Assembly: GCF_003315035.1 (NCBI RefSeq)
Contig: NZ_QNRE01000003.1
Coordinates: 496,001-560,000 of the forward strand
Source of the DNA: Nocardia puris
GTDB taxonomy: Bacteria > Actinomycetota > Actinomycetes > Mycobacteriales > Mycobacteriaceae
Direction of reading: 5' to 3'
DNA length: 64,000 nucleotides
Position numbers and translations under genes: made by a program. Shown here piece after piece: positions 8,760 through 18,774 of this stretch (positions within the stretch are counted from its first letter, which is position 1; every line of letters begins with the position of its first letter). The notes under the pieces are model-generated. The model saw only the letters and a list, made by a program, of their open reading frames with translations, searched no databases and had not been told where the DNA came from.

Positions 8760-9707
8760 TCAGGCGATGGACAGCGCGATCCCGTCGAGGATGTCGTGCT
8801 CGCTGACGATCAGCGCACCGATGTTCGCGCGCCGCGCGAGTTCCTCGGCGAGCACCTCGGTGATGAGCGCACCGCCGCCGATCACGTCGACCCGGCCCGG
8901 ATGGATGGGCCCGAGCGCGGCGCGCTCGTCGTGGCTCATGGAGAGCAGCCGCGCGCACACGCCGTGTACGTCGTCGAGGGTGAGCTCGCTCAAATGCACA
9001 CGGCTGGCGTCGTATTCGGGCAGGCGCAGCCCTACGGCGGCGAGCGTGGTCATGGTGCCCGCGACGCCGACCCAGGTGTGCGCCTGATCGACGGGCACCT
9101 TCGCGAACGCTTCGGTCAACCGCTCGGCCGCGAATTCCCGTGCGGCCGCGACCTGTTCGGCGGTGGGCGGATCGGAGTGCAAGCAGCGCTCGGTGATGCG
9201 CACGCAGCCGATGTCGGCGGAGAACGCCGCGCGCACGCCGTCACCGTCGCCGAGCACCAGTTCGGTGGAACCGCCACCCAGATCGACCACCACGAAAGGC
9301 CCTGCCGCGCTGGACAACTCACCGACCGCGCCGGTGAACGAGAGGCGCGCCTCCTCGTCGCCGGTGATCACCTCGGCCTGCGCGCCCGCCACCACGGTGC
9401 CGAGTTCGGCGCGCGCCATCGCGAAGAAGTCCTCGCGGTTGGCGGCGTCGCGGGTCGCGGAGGTGGCGACCATGCGCACCTTCGCCACACCGTGCTCGCG
9501 CATCAGCGCGACGTAGTCGGCCAGCGCGACCCGGGTGCGCTCGATGGCCTCCGGCGCGAGCGAACCCGTCGCGTCGACGCCCTGGCCCAGCCGCACGATG
9601 CGCATCTCGCGGTGCACGTCGGTGAGGCGGCCGTCGGCGCCGGAGTCCGCGATCAGCAGGCGAATGGAGTTCGTGCCGCAATCGACCGCGGCGACCCGCT
9701 CACTCAT
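8760..9707 (-). CDS. ppx2: Exopolyphosphatase / guanosine pentaphosphatase (Ppx2-like)
   Basis: The 315-residue protein has the two nucleotide/phosphate loops of the ASKHA-fold Ppx/GppA family: AAVDCGTNSIRLLI at the N-terminus and VVVDLGGGSTELVLG near residue 140. It lacks the C-terminal HD domain of long Ppx forms, as mycobacterial Ppx2 does. Substrates in the family are inorganic polyphosphate and pppGpp. Its ATG lies inside the 3' end of the DUF501 gene (8-nt overlap), giving the conserved order eno, ftsB-like, DUF501, ppx2 seen in M. tuberculosis (Rv1023-Rv1026). An alternative ATG 12 nt upstream is possible. Confidence 0.9.
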   Translation of the reverse strand: MSERVAAVDCGTNSIRLLIADSGADGRLTDVHREMRIVRLGQGVDATGSLAPEAIERTRVALADYVALMREHGVAKVRMVATSATRDAANREDFFAMARAELGTVVAGAQAEVITGDEEARLSFTGAVGELSSAAGPFVVVDLGGGSTELVLGDGDGVRAAFSADIGCVRITERCLHSDPPTAEQVAAAREFAAERLTEAFAKVPVDQAHTWVGVAGTMTTLAAVGLRLPEYDASRVHLSELTLDDVHGVCARLLSMSHDERAALGPIHPGRVDVIGGGALITEVLAEELARRANIGALIVSEHDILDGIALSIA

Positions 9708-10227
9708 CGGTGCTTCCATCCTTCGGATAGTAGGCGGGCCAGTCGGCCGGCACCGCGGTGCCGCGCAACCCGTGATCGGCGGCGAGAGCGACGGATTCGT
9801 CGCCGAAGGGATTCACGCCCGGCCCCTTCGCGAGGCTGTGCGCGATGAGCACGTGCAGGCACTTCACCCGGTCGGGCATGCCGCCGCCGGTGAAATCGGT
9901 GCCCAGCGATTCGATGGCGTCGCGCTCGGCCAGGTAGCTCTCGTGCGCGGCGCGGTAGGTGGCGGCCAGCTCGGGATCGGCGGCCAGCCGCTCGGTCATC
10001 TCCCGCATCACCCCCGCCGACTCCTGCCTGCTCGCCTCGGCGGTGAGCCGGGGATCGGTGAGGTAGTACAGCGTCGGGAAGGGGGTGCCGTCCGGCAGGC
10101 GCGGCGCCGTCTTCACCACCGCGGGCACCCCGTCGGGGGTGCGGTAGGCGATGGCGAGCACCCCGCGCGGCTCCCGGCCGAGCTGGGCGGCGACGATCTC
10201 GAGATCGCGGTCTGTCGGTGCGGTCAC
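9700..10227 (-). CDS. DUF501 family protein
   Basis: The 175-residue protein matches the DUF501 family conserved downstream of the septum gene in actinobacteria (Rv1025 position). Typical stretches are RGVLAIAYRTPDGVPAVVKT, PFPTLYYLTDPRLTAEASR and PDRVKCLHVLIAHSLAKGPG. The cysteine and histidines in the last segment (KCLH, AHSLA) are the usual conserved residues; the biochemical function is unknown. The GTG at 10227 overlaps the TGA of the ftsB-like gene by GTGA. Longer upstream frames translate the ftsB gene out of frame and were rejected. Confidence 0.88.
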   Translation of the reverse strand: MTAPTDRDLEIVAAQLGREPRGVLAIAYRTPDGVPAVVKTAPRLPDGTPFPTLYYLTDPRLTAEASRQESAGVMREMTERLAADPELAATYRAAHESYLAERDAIESLGTDFTGGGMPDRVKCLHVLIAHSLAKGPGVNPFGDESVALAADHGLRGTAVPADWPAYYPKDGSTDE

Positions 10228-10871
10228 CTGGGTCCTTCCGGTCCGGGCGGGGGCGGGGTGGTGGGAGACGGCGCGGGCTCGGTGGTCTGCGGCGGTTCGG
10301 AGATGGTGCGCCACAGATCCGTGTACCAGGGGTCGGGCACCTTCGACTTCGTCGGCGGGGCCGGGCGCGGCGGCGCCTCGATACCGGGCACCTGCACGAT
10401 GTAGGGCGTCTCCCCCGGCATCACCAGGCGCAGCCGGTCCTTGGCCTCGGAGCGGATGTAGGCCGGATCCTGTTGCTGGGCACGGCGATCCCGCAGCCGC
10501 GCCAGATCCGCCTCCAGCTCCCTGCGCTCCTGCGCGAGCTGCGCGGCCTCGGCCCGCTGGCCGAAATAGGTGCGCATCGGCACCGACAGGGTCAGCGCCA
10601 GCGCGCACACCACCACCGCGAGCACCACGGCCTTCCCGGTGGACAGGCCCAGGATGGTGCGCTCGGGCTTGTCGGCGGAACGGGCCGCGATCTTGCGCGG
10701 CTCGGCCTTCTTCTTGTCGGCGCCCTCGCGCCTGCGGGCGCGTTTGGCGGCGGCGGGCCTGGCCGCGGACTCCGGGTCGGCGCCCGCCCGCGGGCGTGAA
10801 CGCGCGGCGCGCGACGTGCGGCGGTCCCCGCGTCCGGCCGGACTGGTCCCACGCGCACGTCGCTCCGTCAT
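10224..10871 (-). CDS. FtsB/DivIC-family septum formation initiator
   Basis: The 215-residue bitopic protein has a basic, disordered cytoplasmic N-terminus (residues 1-75, Arg/Ala-rich), one transmembrane helix (about 78-98, AVVLAVVVCALALTLSVP), a coiled coil (about 105-135, QRAEAAQLAQERRELEADLA) and then the DivIC motif DPAYIRSEAKDRLRLVMPGE. The proline-rich tail is extracytoplasmic. FtsB-type proteins link FtsL and FtsQ in the divisome. The long basic N-terminus is common in Mycobacteriales homologues (Rv1024). It sits between enolase and DUF501 on the same strand and overlaps the latter. Confidence 0.88.
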   Translation of the reverse strand: MTERRARGTSPAGRGDRRTSRAARSRPRAGADPESAARPAAAKRARRREGADKKKAEPRKIAARSADKPERTILGLSTGKAVVLAVVVCALALTLSVPMRTYFGQRAEAAQLAQERRELEADLARLRDRRAQQQDPAYIRSEAKDRLRLVMPGETPYIVQVPGIEAPPRPAPPTKSKVPDPWYTDLWRTISEPPQTTEPAPSPTTPPPPGPEGPR

Positions 10872-10945
10872 CTCACACCTCGGTATCCGTGTTCACGACG
10901 CGGCCGAGGGTCTCGCGGTCGACCCGCCCCCGGACCGCATCGCCG

Positions 10946-13080
<2,135 letters not shown>

Positions 13081-13449
13081 CCAGACGCGCGGAAGTGCGC
13101 ACCCGCGCGTCGCTCGCTCGCGCCGGTCACGGCGGATTTCCGCGCACGCGACCGTGTTTGTCGTCACGCTCGGGAGAATGGCGCCGGTCGCCCTGCCGAC
13201 CATCGCGGGGGATTCCCTGGGCACTCACGGGCCGGATCGCGCGCGTTCCCCGCCGGAGTCGTCACGCGACCCGCGCGACCGCGGCCCGGCGCGATGGACC
13301 GGAATCGCGCCCCTGACGCACCGCCGCCGGAAGCTGCGGCACGCGCGCAATGACGACTCGCCACACCGGAAATCATTCTCGACGCCTGGAACACCCTGCC
13401 CCGCAAGGAGTTCCACATCCGTTCGGTGCACCCAGCGACACCGCTCCAA

Positions 13450-13468
13450 CCAGGGCAGGCTAGCCTAA
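13450..13468. promoter_or_regulatory. IdeR/DmdR-like iron box 1
   Basis: CCAGGGCAGGCTAGCCTAA matches the 19-bp consensus TTAGGTTAGGCTAACCTAA at 14 positions, including the nearly intact right half GGCTAGCCTAA. It lies about 240 bp upstream of the oxygenase gene. It could be a second operator for the operon or serve an unseen transcript. Scored by eye only. Confidence 0.55.
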
Positions 13469-13566
13469 TTGCACTGTCCGCCTACGGATATGACGTCAGA
13501 GCGGTAGCACTCCCGCCGGTCACGGGCACGATGTCCGGGAAACGGCGTCGGCACTACCTCCGGGAT

Positions 13567-13596
13567 TTAACCTCGGTGATACGCGCACGCTATTAT
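13567..13596 (+). promoter_or_regulatory. Candidate promoter of the diaminopropionate operon
   Basis: TTAACC (13567-13572) and TATTAT (13591-13596) are spaced by 18 bp and face the operon. A start near 13603 would place iron box 2 just downstream of the transcription start, the usual position for repression by an IdeR/DmdR regulator. Confidence 0.5.
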
Positions 13597-13608
13597 CTCT
13601 CGCAGCAA

Positions 13609-13627
13609 TTAGGCAAGCCTTGCTTAA
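13609..13627. promoter_or_regulatory. IdeR/DmdR-like iron box 2
   Basis: TTAGGCAAGCCTTGCTTAA is a near-perfect inverted repeat (9-bp arms around a central C, one mismatch) and matches the consensus TTAGGTTAGGCTAACCTAA at 14 of 19 positions. It lies between the candidate promoter and the first gene of the operon, 79 bp before its GTG. This predicts derepression under iron starvation. Confidence 0.7.
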
Positions 13628-13705
13628 GAGAGCAAGAGGCGCTAGCTTCGCAGATCGATCGTCACCACCCCGATTCTCGACCCGATGCGAAGAAGGGAAC
13701 ATCCG

Positions 13706-14851
13706 GTGAAAAGCGTTCTCTCCGAACGTAAGACGTTTCACCCGCATGATATCGAACGCCGCGAGCTGAGCGCCGCCACCGCCGCGGCGGTGCGCCGGAT
13801 CGCCGGTGAGATCTGCGCCACATTACCGGACGGCCCGCGCGCGGCCGTGGCGCGCACCCTCACCGACCCCGCGCTGCTCACGCTGATCGAGGAAGGCACC
13901 GCCGATCTGCCCGAGGAGGTGCGCCACGCCATGCGCGCGCCGGGCGACGCGGGCGCCTGCGTGGTGCGCCGGATCCCGGTGACCGACGACGAATTCGGCC
14001 CCACCCCGCCCAGCTGGCGCGAGGCCGCCCGGTGGAGCGCGGATACCCGGCGCGGCAACTCTTTCCAGCTCGACGTCGTGCTGCTGCTGCTCGCGCGCGC
14101 CGCCGGTGAGCCGTTCGGCTGGCACGGCCAGCAGGACGGCCGCCTGGTCAATAACATCCTGCCGACGCCGGGCCACGAGGACGAGCAGTCCGGCGCGAGC
14201 AGCAAGACCCTGCTGTGCCCGCACACCGAGGACGCCTTCCACCCGGCCCGCGCCAACCTGCTGATGCTCGGCTGCCTGCGCAATCCGGACAGGGTGGGCA
14301 CCACCGTGTCCTCGGTCCGCCGCGCCGAACTCACCGACGACGAGCGCGCGTTGCTGAGCACGCCGACGCTGCCGATCCTGCCCGACGTCTCCTACGGGAC
14401 CGGGCACGAGAAATACACGCCGCCCCCGCTGCCGACCATGTGGGACGCCGCCGAAACGAGCGGCGGCGCTTCGGCTCCCACGCTGCGCTACGACCCCGCC
14501 TACACCCCGCTCGACGACGCCGATCCGGAATTCCGGCGCGCCTACACGCGACTCACCGCCGAATTGGAAAGGGTATGTGTCACCGCGGCGCTGGCCCCCG
14601 GCGAGCTGCTTCTGGTGGACAATGACGTCGCGGTGCACGGCCGGGTGCCGTTCACCGCGCGTTACGACGGCACCGACCGGTGGCTCAAGCGGGTCAATAT
14701 CCGCTTGCCCGAACGGCCGCGCCGTCCCGCGGAAGCCGACGAGAATGGTTACGGGCAACGAATTGTCGCCCCGTTCCGGAACGGAAACGGCCGAGCGGAG
14801 ACAGAGCGGGAAACGACGACACATGATCGAGGAACCGTTGAACACTCGTGA
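13706..14851 (+). CDS. Fe(II)/2-oxoglutarate-dependent oxygenase, VioC/clavaminate synthase-like
   Basis: The 381-residue protein carries the iron-binding facial triad as H173-x-E175 (in CPHTEDAFHP) and H311 (VDNDVAVHGR). Arginines 14 and 18 residues after the distal His (RWLKR) are placed to bind 2-oxoglutarate. An H-x-E rather than H-x-D motif with this layout is typical of the VioC/AsnO branch that hydroxylates free amino acids such as arginine or asparagine. A beta-hydroxylation of a cluster amino acid is therefore likely, but the substrate is unknown. Start: the GTG at 13706 follows AAGGG by 8 nt; an ATG at 13685 lacks a ribosome site. First gene of a five-gene operon, overlapping the next by 29 nt. 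Confidence 0.8.
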   Translation: MKSVLSERKTFHPHDIERRELSAATAAAVRRIAGEICATLPDGPRAAVARTLTDPALLTLIEEGTADLPEEVRHAMRAPGDAGACVVRRIPVTDDEFGPTPPSWREAARWSADTRRGNSFQLDVVLLLLARAAGEPFGWHGQQDGRLVNNILPTPGHEDEQSGASSKTLLCPHTEDAFHPARANLLMLGCLRNPDRVGTTVSSVRRAELTDDERALLSTPTLPILPDVSYGTGHEKYTPPPLPTMWDAAETSGGASAPTLRYDPAYTPLDDADPEFRRAYTRLTAELERVCVTAALAPGELLLVDNDVAVHGRVPFTARYDGTDRWLKRVNIRLPERPRRPAEADENGYGQRIVAPFRNGNGRAETERETTTHDRGTVEHS

Positions 14852-15833
14852 TCGGAGCATGCCGCTGCGCGTGCTGAGCCGCAGCGACCTCGCGGACGTT
14901 CCCATCACCCCGCACGACGTGGTGCGCGCCGTCGAGGAGGCGTATCTCGCGCTGGCCGCGGGCGATTCGGACAACCCGCGCAAACTGAGCGTCGCCAACC
15001 CGGACGGCTGGTCGGTCGCCTACGCCATGCTCGGCCGCGACGGGCGCAGGCGCGTGGTGGCCATGAAGACCTCCTACAAGTTCGATCCGGGCCACGACCG
15101 CAGCACCAAGCGCTACTACACCACCATCACGCTCTACGACGACACCACCGGCGCGCCCATCGCGATGATGGACTGCGCCAGGGTCGGGGCGCTGCGCACG
15201 CCCGCCGTGTCGGCGCTGCTGGTGCGCGAGACCATGCGCCGCGGCGCGGAGAGCGTGCTGCTGATCGGCACCGGCACCCAGGGCCGCAACGCCCTGCCGC
15301 ATCTGCTCGCCGCGAATCCGCAGCTGCGCAAGCTCATGGTGTACGGCACGCACGCCGAAGGACTCGCGGCGGTGCACAGTCATCTGGCCGCGCACAATCC
15401 GCACGCGGTGCTCGAGACCGTGCCCGACCCGCGCGCCGCCGCGGCCGCCGCCGATGTGGTGCTGGCGACCGCGGGGCCCGGCACCGAAGTGGCGCTGGAG
15501 GCCGACGATCTCGCGCCCGGCGCCACCGCCGTGCTGGTGGGATACGGCCTGGCGCCCTCCGCGCTGGTGCACGCCGACCGCGTGGTCGCCACCAGCGCCG
15601 AGCAGATGCGCCTGACCGGCACCGATATGGCGGGCCCCGACGGCACGCTGCGCGCCGTGGACGCCGAACTGCCGCACATCCTGACCCGCCGGGCCGTGGC
15701 CCGCCGCTCCGACGAGGAGAAGATCTTCGTCTACAACAGCGGTCTGGTGCTCACCGATATCGCGGTCGCGCACGCGCTCGCCGAGCGCGCCATCGCCGAG
15801 GGACGCGGCACGGAGGTGCCCCTGTGGGATTAG
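14823..15833 (+). CDS. sbnB: SbnB-like dehydrogenase (ornithine cyclodeaminase/mu-crystallin family)
   Basis: The 336-residue protein has the family's NAD-binding loop VLLIGTGTQGRNALPHLLA (residues about 140) and the substrate region MKTSYKFDPGHDRSTKRYYTT, where the conserved Lys and Arg bind the amino acid carboxylate. In Staphylococcus aureus, SbnB oxidises N-(1-amino-1-carboxy-2-ethyl)-glutamate (ACEGA) to release L-2,3-diaminopropionate and 2-oxoglutarate. An SbnA-like partner two genes downstream supports that assignment over ornithine cyclodeaminase. The start at 14823 overlaps the oxygenase gene; an ATG at 14859 (MPLRVLSR) is an alternative. Confidence 0.82.
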   Translation: MIEEPLNTRDRSMPLRVLSRSDLADVPITPHDVVRAVEEAYLALAAGDSDNPRKLSVANPDGWSVAYAMLGRDGRRRVVAMKTSYKFDPGHDRSTKRYYTTITLYDDTTGAPIAMMDCARVGALRTPAVSALLVRETMRRGAESVLLIGTGTQGRNALPHLLAANPQLRKLMVYGTHAEGLAAVHSHLAAHNPHAVLETVPDPRAAAAAADVVLATAGPGTEVALEADDLAPGATAVLVGYGLAPSALVHADRVVATSAEQMRLTGTDMAGPDGTLRAVDAELPHILTRRAVARRSDEEKIFVYNSGLVLTDIAVAHALAERAIAEGRGTEVPLWD

Positions 15834-17671
15834 AGGTCGCCGCCGACAACGTCGCCGAGCCCGTCGACCCCGACGCCATGATGCTGTTCGACATCGACCC
15901 GCCACGCCAGGTGCGCGGCGGGTCCGCTGTGCCAAGCGATCGCGACGACCCGCTGCTGGAGTTCGCCCCGGTCCCTTGCCCTTTCGACGCACCCGCGCCA
16001 CCGGCCCCCGGGAATCGCGACGACAGCACCTCGAACGCCTCACCGATGGATGTCGCGCTGCCGTTGCCGGAGCTGGAACATGTTGCGCCGCAGGTCATCG
16101 CGCCCGAACCGGCATCCGCGACTCCGGATCGTGCGCGCCCGCATACCGATACGCCCCCGCCGCGCACGATCGGCACCGCGCCGGAGGACAACGACACGCC
16201 CGCCCCGGAACGCGGCGGTGTGTCCGAACACGAACACGCGGAGACGAGCGCGGACCAGACGCCCACCGCCTCCGACGACTCCCCCCTGCTCGAGCTGGCG
16301 GCCGAGGAGATCGCGGCCGAGACCGCGCCCCACGGCATCACCGCCCCCGCCCTGCCCGCGCACCTGGACGAGTGGGAGCGGCGGGTGCTCGCCGATCCGG
16401 ATCTGCTGGCCGATATCGCGTACGCGGTGGGCGGGCCGTTCCACCTGATGTATCCCGCGCGAGTCGGCCAGAACATCCGCGCGTTCCGTGACGCATTCGC
16501 CGCCGCGGGGGTCGACGGGGTCGTCTACTACGGCAAGAAGGCCAACAAGGCCGCGTGCGTCGCGCGGGCCTGCGCCGAGAACGGTGCGGGCATCGACGTT
16601 TCCAGCGTCGGCGAGCTGACCTCGGCGCTGGCGGGCGGGGTGCGTGGCGAGGACCTGGTGGTGACCGGTCCGGCCAAGGCGCGCGAGCTGCTGTGGCTGG
16701 CCGTGCGCCACGGCGCGCTGCTGGCCGTGGACGATCTGGACGAACTCGATCGCCTCGCCGAACTCGCCACCGCCGCGCTGCCCGCCCGGGTGCTGTTGCG
16801 CGTCCTGCCCCCGGGTTCGGCGAGCCGCTTCGGCATGTCCGCCGAGGAACTGGACGCGGCGCGGGCGGTGATCGCGGCGTCGGGTCCGGTCGGGCTGGAA
16901 CCGATCCGCTTGGAGGGCTTCAGCTTCCACCTGTCCGGCTACGACGCCGTCGCCCGCGCGGAACTCGCCGCCGAGCTGATCGACCGCTGCGTCTCCGCCC
17001 GCGAATACGGCCATCCCGTCACCACCCTGTCCATCGGCGGCGGCTTCGGCGTCGACTATGTGCCGAACGACGCGTGGGAAGAGTTCACGGAAGGCGTCGA
17101 TCGCGCCTGGTTTCACGCCGGGAAGTCGTTCGGCTCCTACTACCCGTATCACTTCCCCACGCCCGGCGCCGCGATGCTCGCCGAGATTCTCGCGCACAAC
17201 GACCTCGCGACAAAGCTGCGCGACAACGACATTCGCCTCGCCGTCGAACCGGGCCGCGCCCTGCTCGACCGCGCCGGCAGCACGGTGTTCCGGGTGCAGG
17301 GCGTGAGAACCCGTCGGGCGCACGGCGCCCCGTACGACTTGCTCACCGTGGACGGCAGCAGCCTGAGCCTGTCCGAGCAATGGTTCGACAGCGAATACCT
17401 GCCCGACCCGGTGCTGTGGCCGCGGCGCCCCGGCACGCCGACCCCGACGAGTGTCGGCGCGGCCAGCTGTCTGGAATCCGACATGCTCAGCTGGCGGCGG
17501 ATCCCGTTGCCGCGGGCGGCCGCGGTGGGCGATCTGCTGGTCTACCCGAACACCGCCGGTTACCAGATGGATTCCAACGAATCGGGCTTCCACGAGTTGC
17601 CGATCCCGCCCAAGGTGGTACTCGCGGAAGAACCAGGCGGCCGCCGACGCTGGTCGCTGGACGCTCGATAA
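15824..17671 (+). CDS. PLP-dependent fold-III decarboxylase with long disordered N-terminal extension
   Basis: The 615-residue protein has two parts. Residues 1 to about 175 are low-complexity, rich in Pro, Ala, Asp and Glu, and unlike any domain I know. From about 185 a fold-III PLP enzyme follows: VVYYGKKANKA with the probable Schiff-base Lys239, GGGFGVDY (phosphate loop, about 405), AVEPGRALLDRAG (about 474) and ASCLESDML with the C-terminal Cys near 549. The ending NTAGYQMDSNESGFHELP resembles the group often labelled Y4yA rather than classic ornithine/lysine or DAP decarboxylases. It probably decarboxylates an amino acid of the pathway. GTG start 7 nt after GGAGG (15812-15816), overlapping sbnB's stop. 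Confidence 0.8.
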   Translation: MGLEVAADNVAEPVDPDAMMLFDIDPPRQVRGGSAVPSDRDDPLLEFAPVPCPFDAPAPPAPGNRDDSTSNASPMDVALPLPELEHVAPQVIAPEPASATPDRARPHTDTPPPRTIGTAPEDNDTPAPERGGVSEHEHAETSADQTPTASDDSPLLELAAEEIAAETAPHGITAPALPAHLDEWERRVLADPDLLADIAYAVGGPFHLMYPARVGQNIRAFRDAFAAAGVDGVVYYGKKANKAACVARACAENGAGIDVSSVGELTSALAGGVRGEDLVVTGPAKARELLWLAVRHGALLAVDDLDELDRLAELATAALPARVLLRVLPPGSASRFGMSAEELDAARAVIAASGPVGLEPIRLEGFSFHLSGYDAVARAELAAELIDRCVSAREYGHPVTTLSIGGGFGVDYVPNDAWEEFTEGVDRAWFHAGKSFGSYYPYHFPTPGAAMLAEILAHNDLATKLRDNDIRLAVEPGRALLDRAGSTVFRVQGVRTRRAHGAPYDLLTVDGSSLSLSEQWFDSEYLPDPVLWPRRPGTPTPTSVGAASCLESDMLSWRRIPLPRAAAVGDLLVYPNTAGYQMDSNESGFHELPIPPKVVLAEEPGGRRRWSLDAR

Positions 17672-17742
17672 CCCCACGCACCACAGGCCGCACCGCACCC
17701 GCCCCGGCGGTGCCGCCCGCCCGCACACCCGAGGAGACTCCC

Positions 17743-18774
17743 ATGCCGATCGTCACGCGTGTCACGGACCTGATCGGTCGCACCCCGCTGTTCGAGCTGG
17801 CCACCACCGACACCGGCACCCGCCTGCTGCTCAAGCTCGAACCGTTCAACCCCACCGGCGCCGCCAAGATCCGGATGGCGCGCGCGATGGTGCTCGAGGC
17901 CGAGCGGCAGGGTTTGCTGCGAAGTGGCGGGCATATCATCGAGTCCACGTCCGGCAATACCGGACTCGGCCTCGCGGTGGTCGCCGCCGAACGCGGATAC
18001 CGGTTCACCGCCGTGGTCGACCACCACGCATGTAAGGACAAGCTGCGCGCGATGCGAGCGATGGGTGCGAAACTGGTGTTCGTCTCCGCCGAGGGCGACG
18101 ACGACCTGGCCACCTCGGCGCGGGAGGACCTGGCCGAGGCCATGGCCGCCGAGCGCGCGGACGCCTACTTCACCGAACAGCACAACAACCCGGCCAACGC
18201 GCTGGGCTATCACGCTGTCGCCGAGGAGTTGCTGGAGGACCTGGATCGGGTCGACATCCTGCTCTCCGCGGTCGGCACCGGCGGGTCGCTGTTCGGCACC
18301 GCGGCCCGGCTGCGCCAACTCGGGCAACCCCCGTATGTCATAGGCGTGGAGCCGGTGGGCTCCATCGCGTTCGGCGGTCCCGGCGGCCCGTACTGGCAGT
18401 CCGGCACCGGCACCCCGCCCGGCGCCACCATCGGCACGGCCGTGGACTATTCGCTGCTGGACGAGGGTGTGAAGGTCTCCGACGAGGCCGCCTTCGCCAC
18501 CGCGCGCGCCGTCGCCGCCAAGCTCGGACTCATGATCGGCGGGTCGGCGGGCGGCTCGGTGTACGAAGGGCTCACCCGGCTGTCCGACTTCCCGCCCGGC
18601 TCGACCATCGTCACCATCGTCTGCGACGGCGGCGAGAAATACCTCGACACCGTCTTCGACGACGAGTGGATGGCCGCGCGCGATCTGCTCGCCCCGGACA
18701 CCGAACGCGCCGTGCTCGACCTCCTGGACCGCTACGCGCCCACGCGCCGAAAGCAATTGGCGGAGGTGTGGTGA
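17743..18774 (+). CDS. sbnA: SbnA-like PLP synthase (cysteine synthase family)
   Basis: The 343-residue fold-II PLP enzyme has the lysine motif NPTGAAKIRMA (Lys42), the asparagine loop STSGNTGLGLA (68-78) and the phosphate-binding GTGGSLFGT (about 185). In staphyloferrin B biosynthesis, SbnA condenses O-phospho-L-serine with glutamate to ACEGA, the SbnB substrate. The motif NPTGAAKIRMA departs from cysteine synthase (NPGGSVKDR), which fits SbnA-type specificity. The ATG at 17743 follows GAGGAGA by 5 nt. A 71-bp gap separates it from the decarboxylase, the only real gap in the operon, so an internal promoter cannot be excluded. Its stop overlaps the MATE gene start. Confidence 0.85.
   Translation: MPIVTRVTDLIGRTPLFELATTDTGTRLLLKLEPFNPTGAAKIRMARAMVLEAERQGLLRSGGHIIESTSGNTGLGLAVVAAERGYRFTAVVDHHACKDKLRAMRAMGAKLVFVSAEGDDDLATSAREDLAEAMAAERADAYFTEQHNNPANALGYHAVAEELLEDLDRVDILLSAVGTGGSLFGTAARLRQLGQPPYVIGVEPVGSIAFGGPGGPYWQSGTGTPPGATIGTAVDYSLLDEGVKVSDEAAFATARAVAAKLGLMIGGSAGGSVYEGLTRLSDFPPGSTIVTIVCDGGEKYLDTVFDDEWMAARDLLAPDTERAVLDLLDRYAPTRRKQLAEVW

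Larger units (their letters stand above)
13081..13705. other. 625-bp regulatory intergenic region upstream of the diaminopropionate operon
   Basis: The stretch separates lpqU (minus) from the biosynthetic operon (plus). Its right half holds two IdeR/DmdR-like iron boxes and a candidate promoter, listed separately. The left half (13081-13440) has no convincing gene. One frame reads a short protein-like phrase (EIILDAWNTLPRKEFHIRSV) near 13370-13430 but has no start or continuation, so it may be a remnant or chance. Confidence 0.6.
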
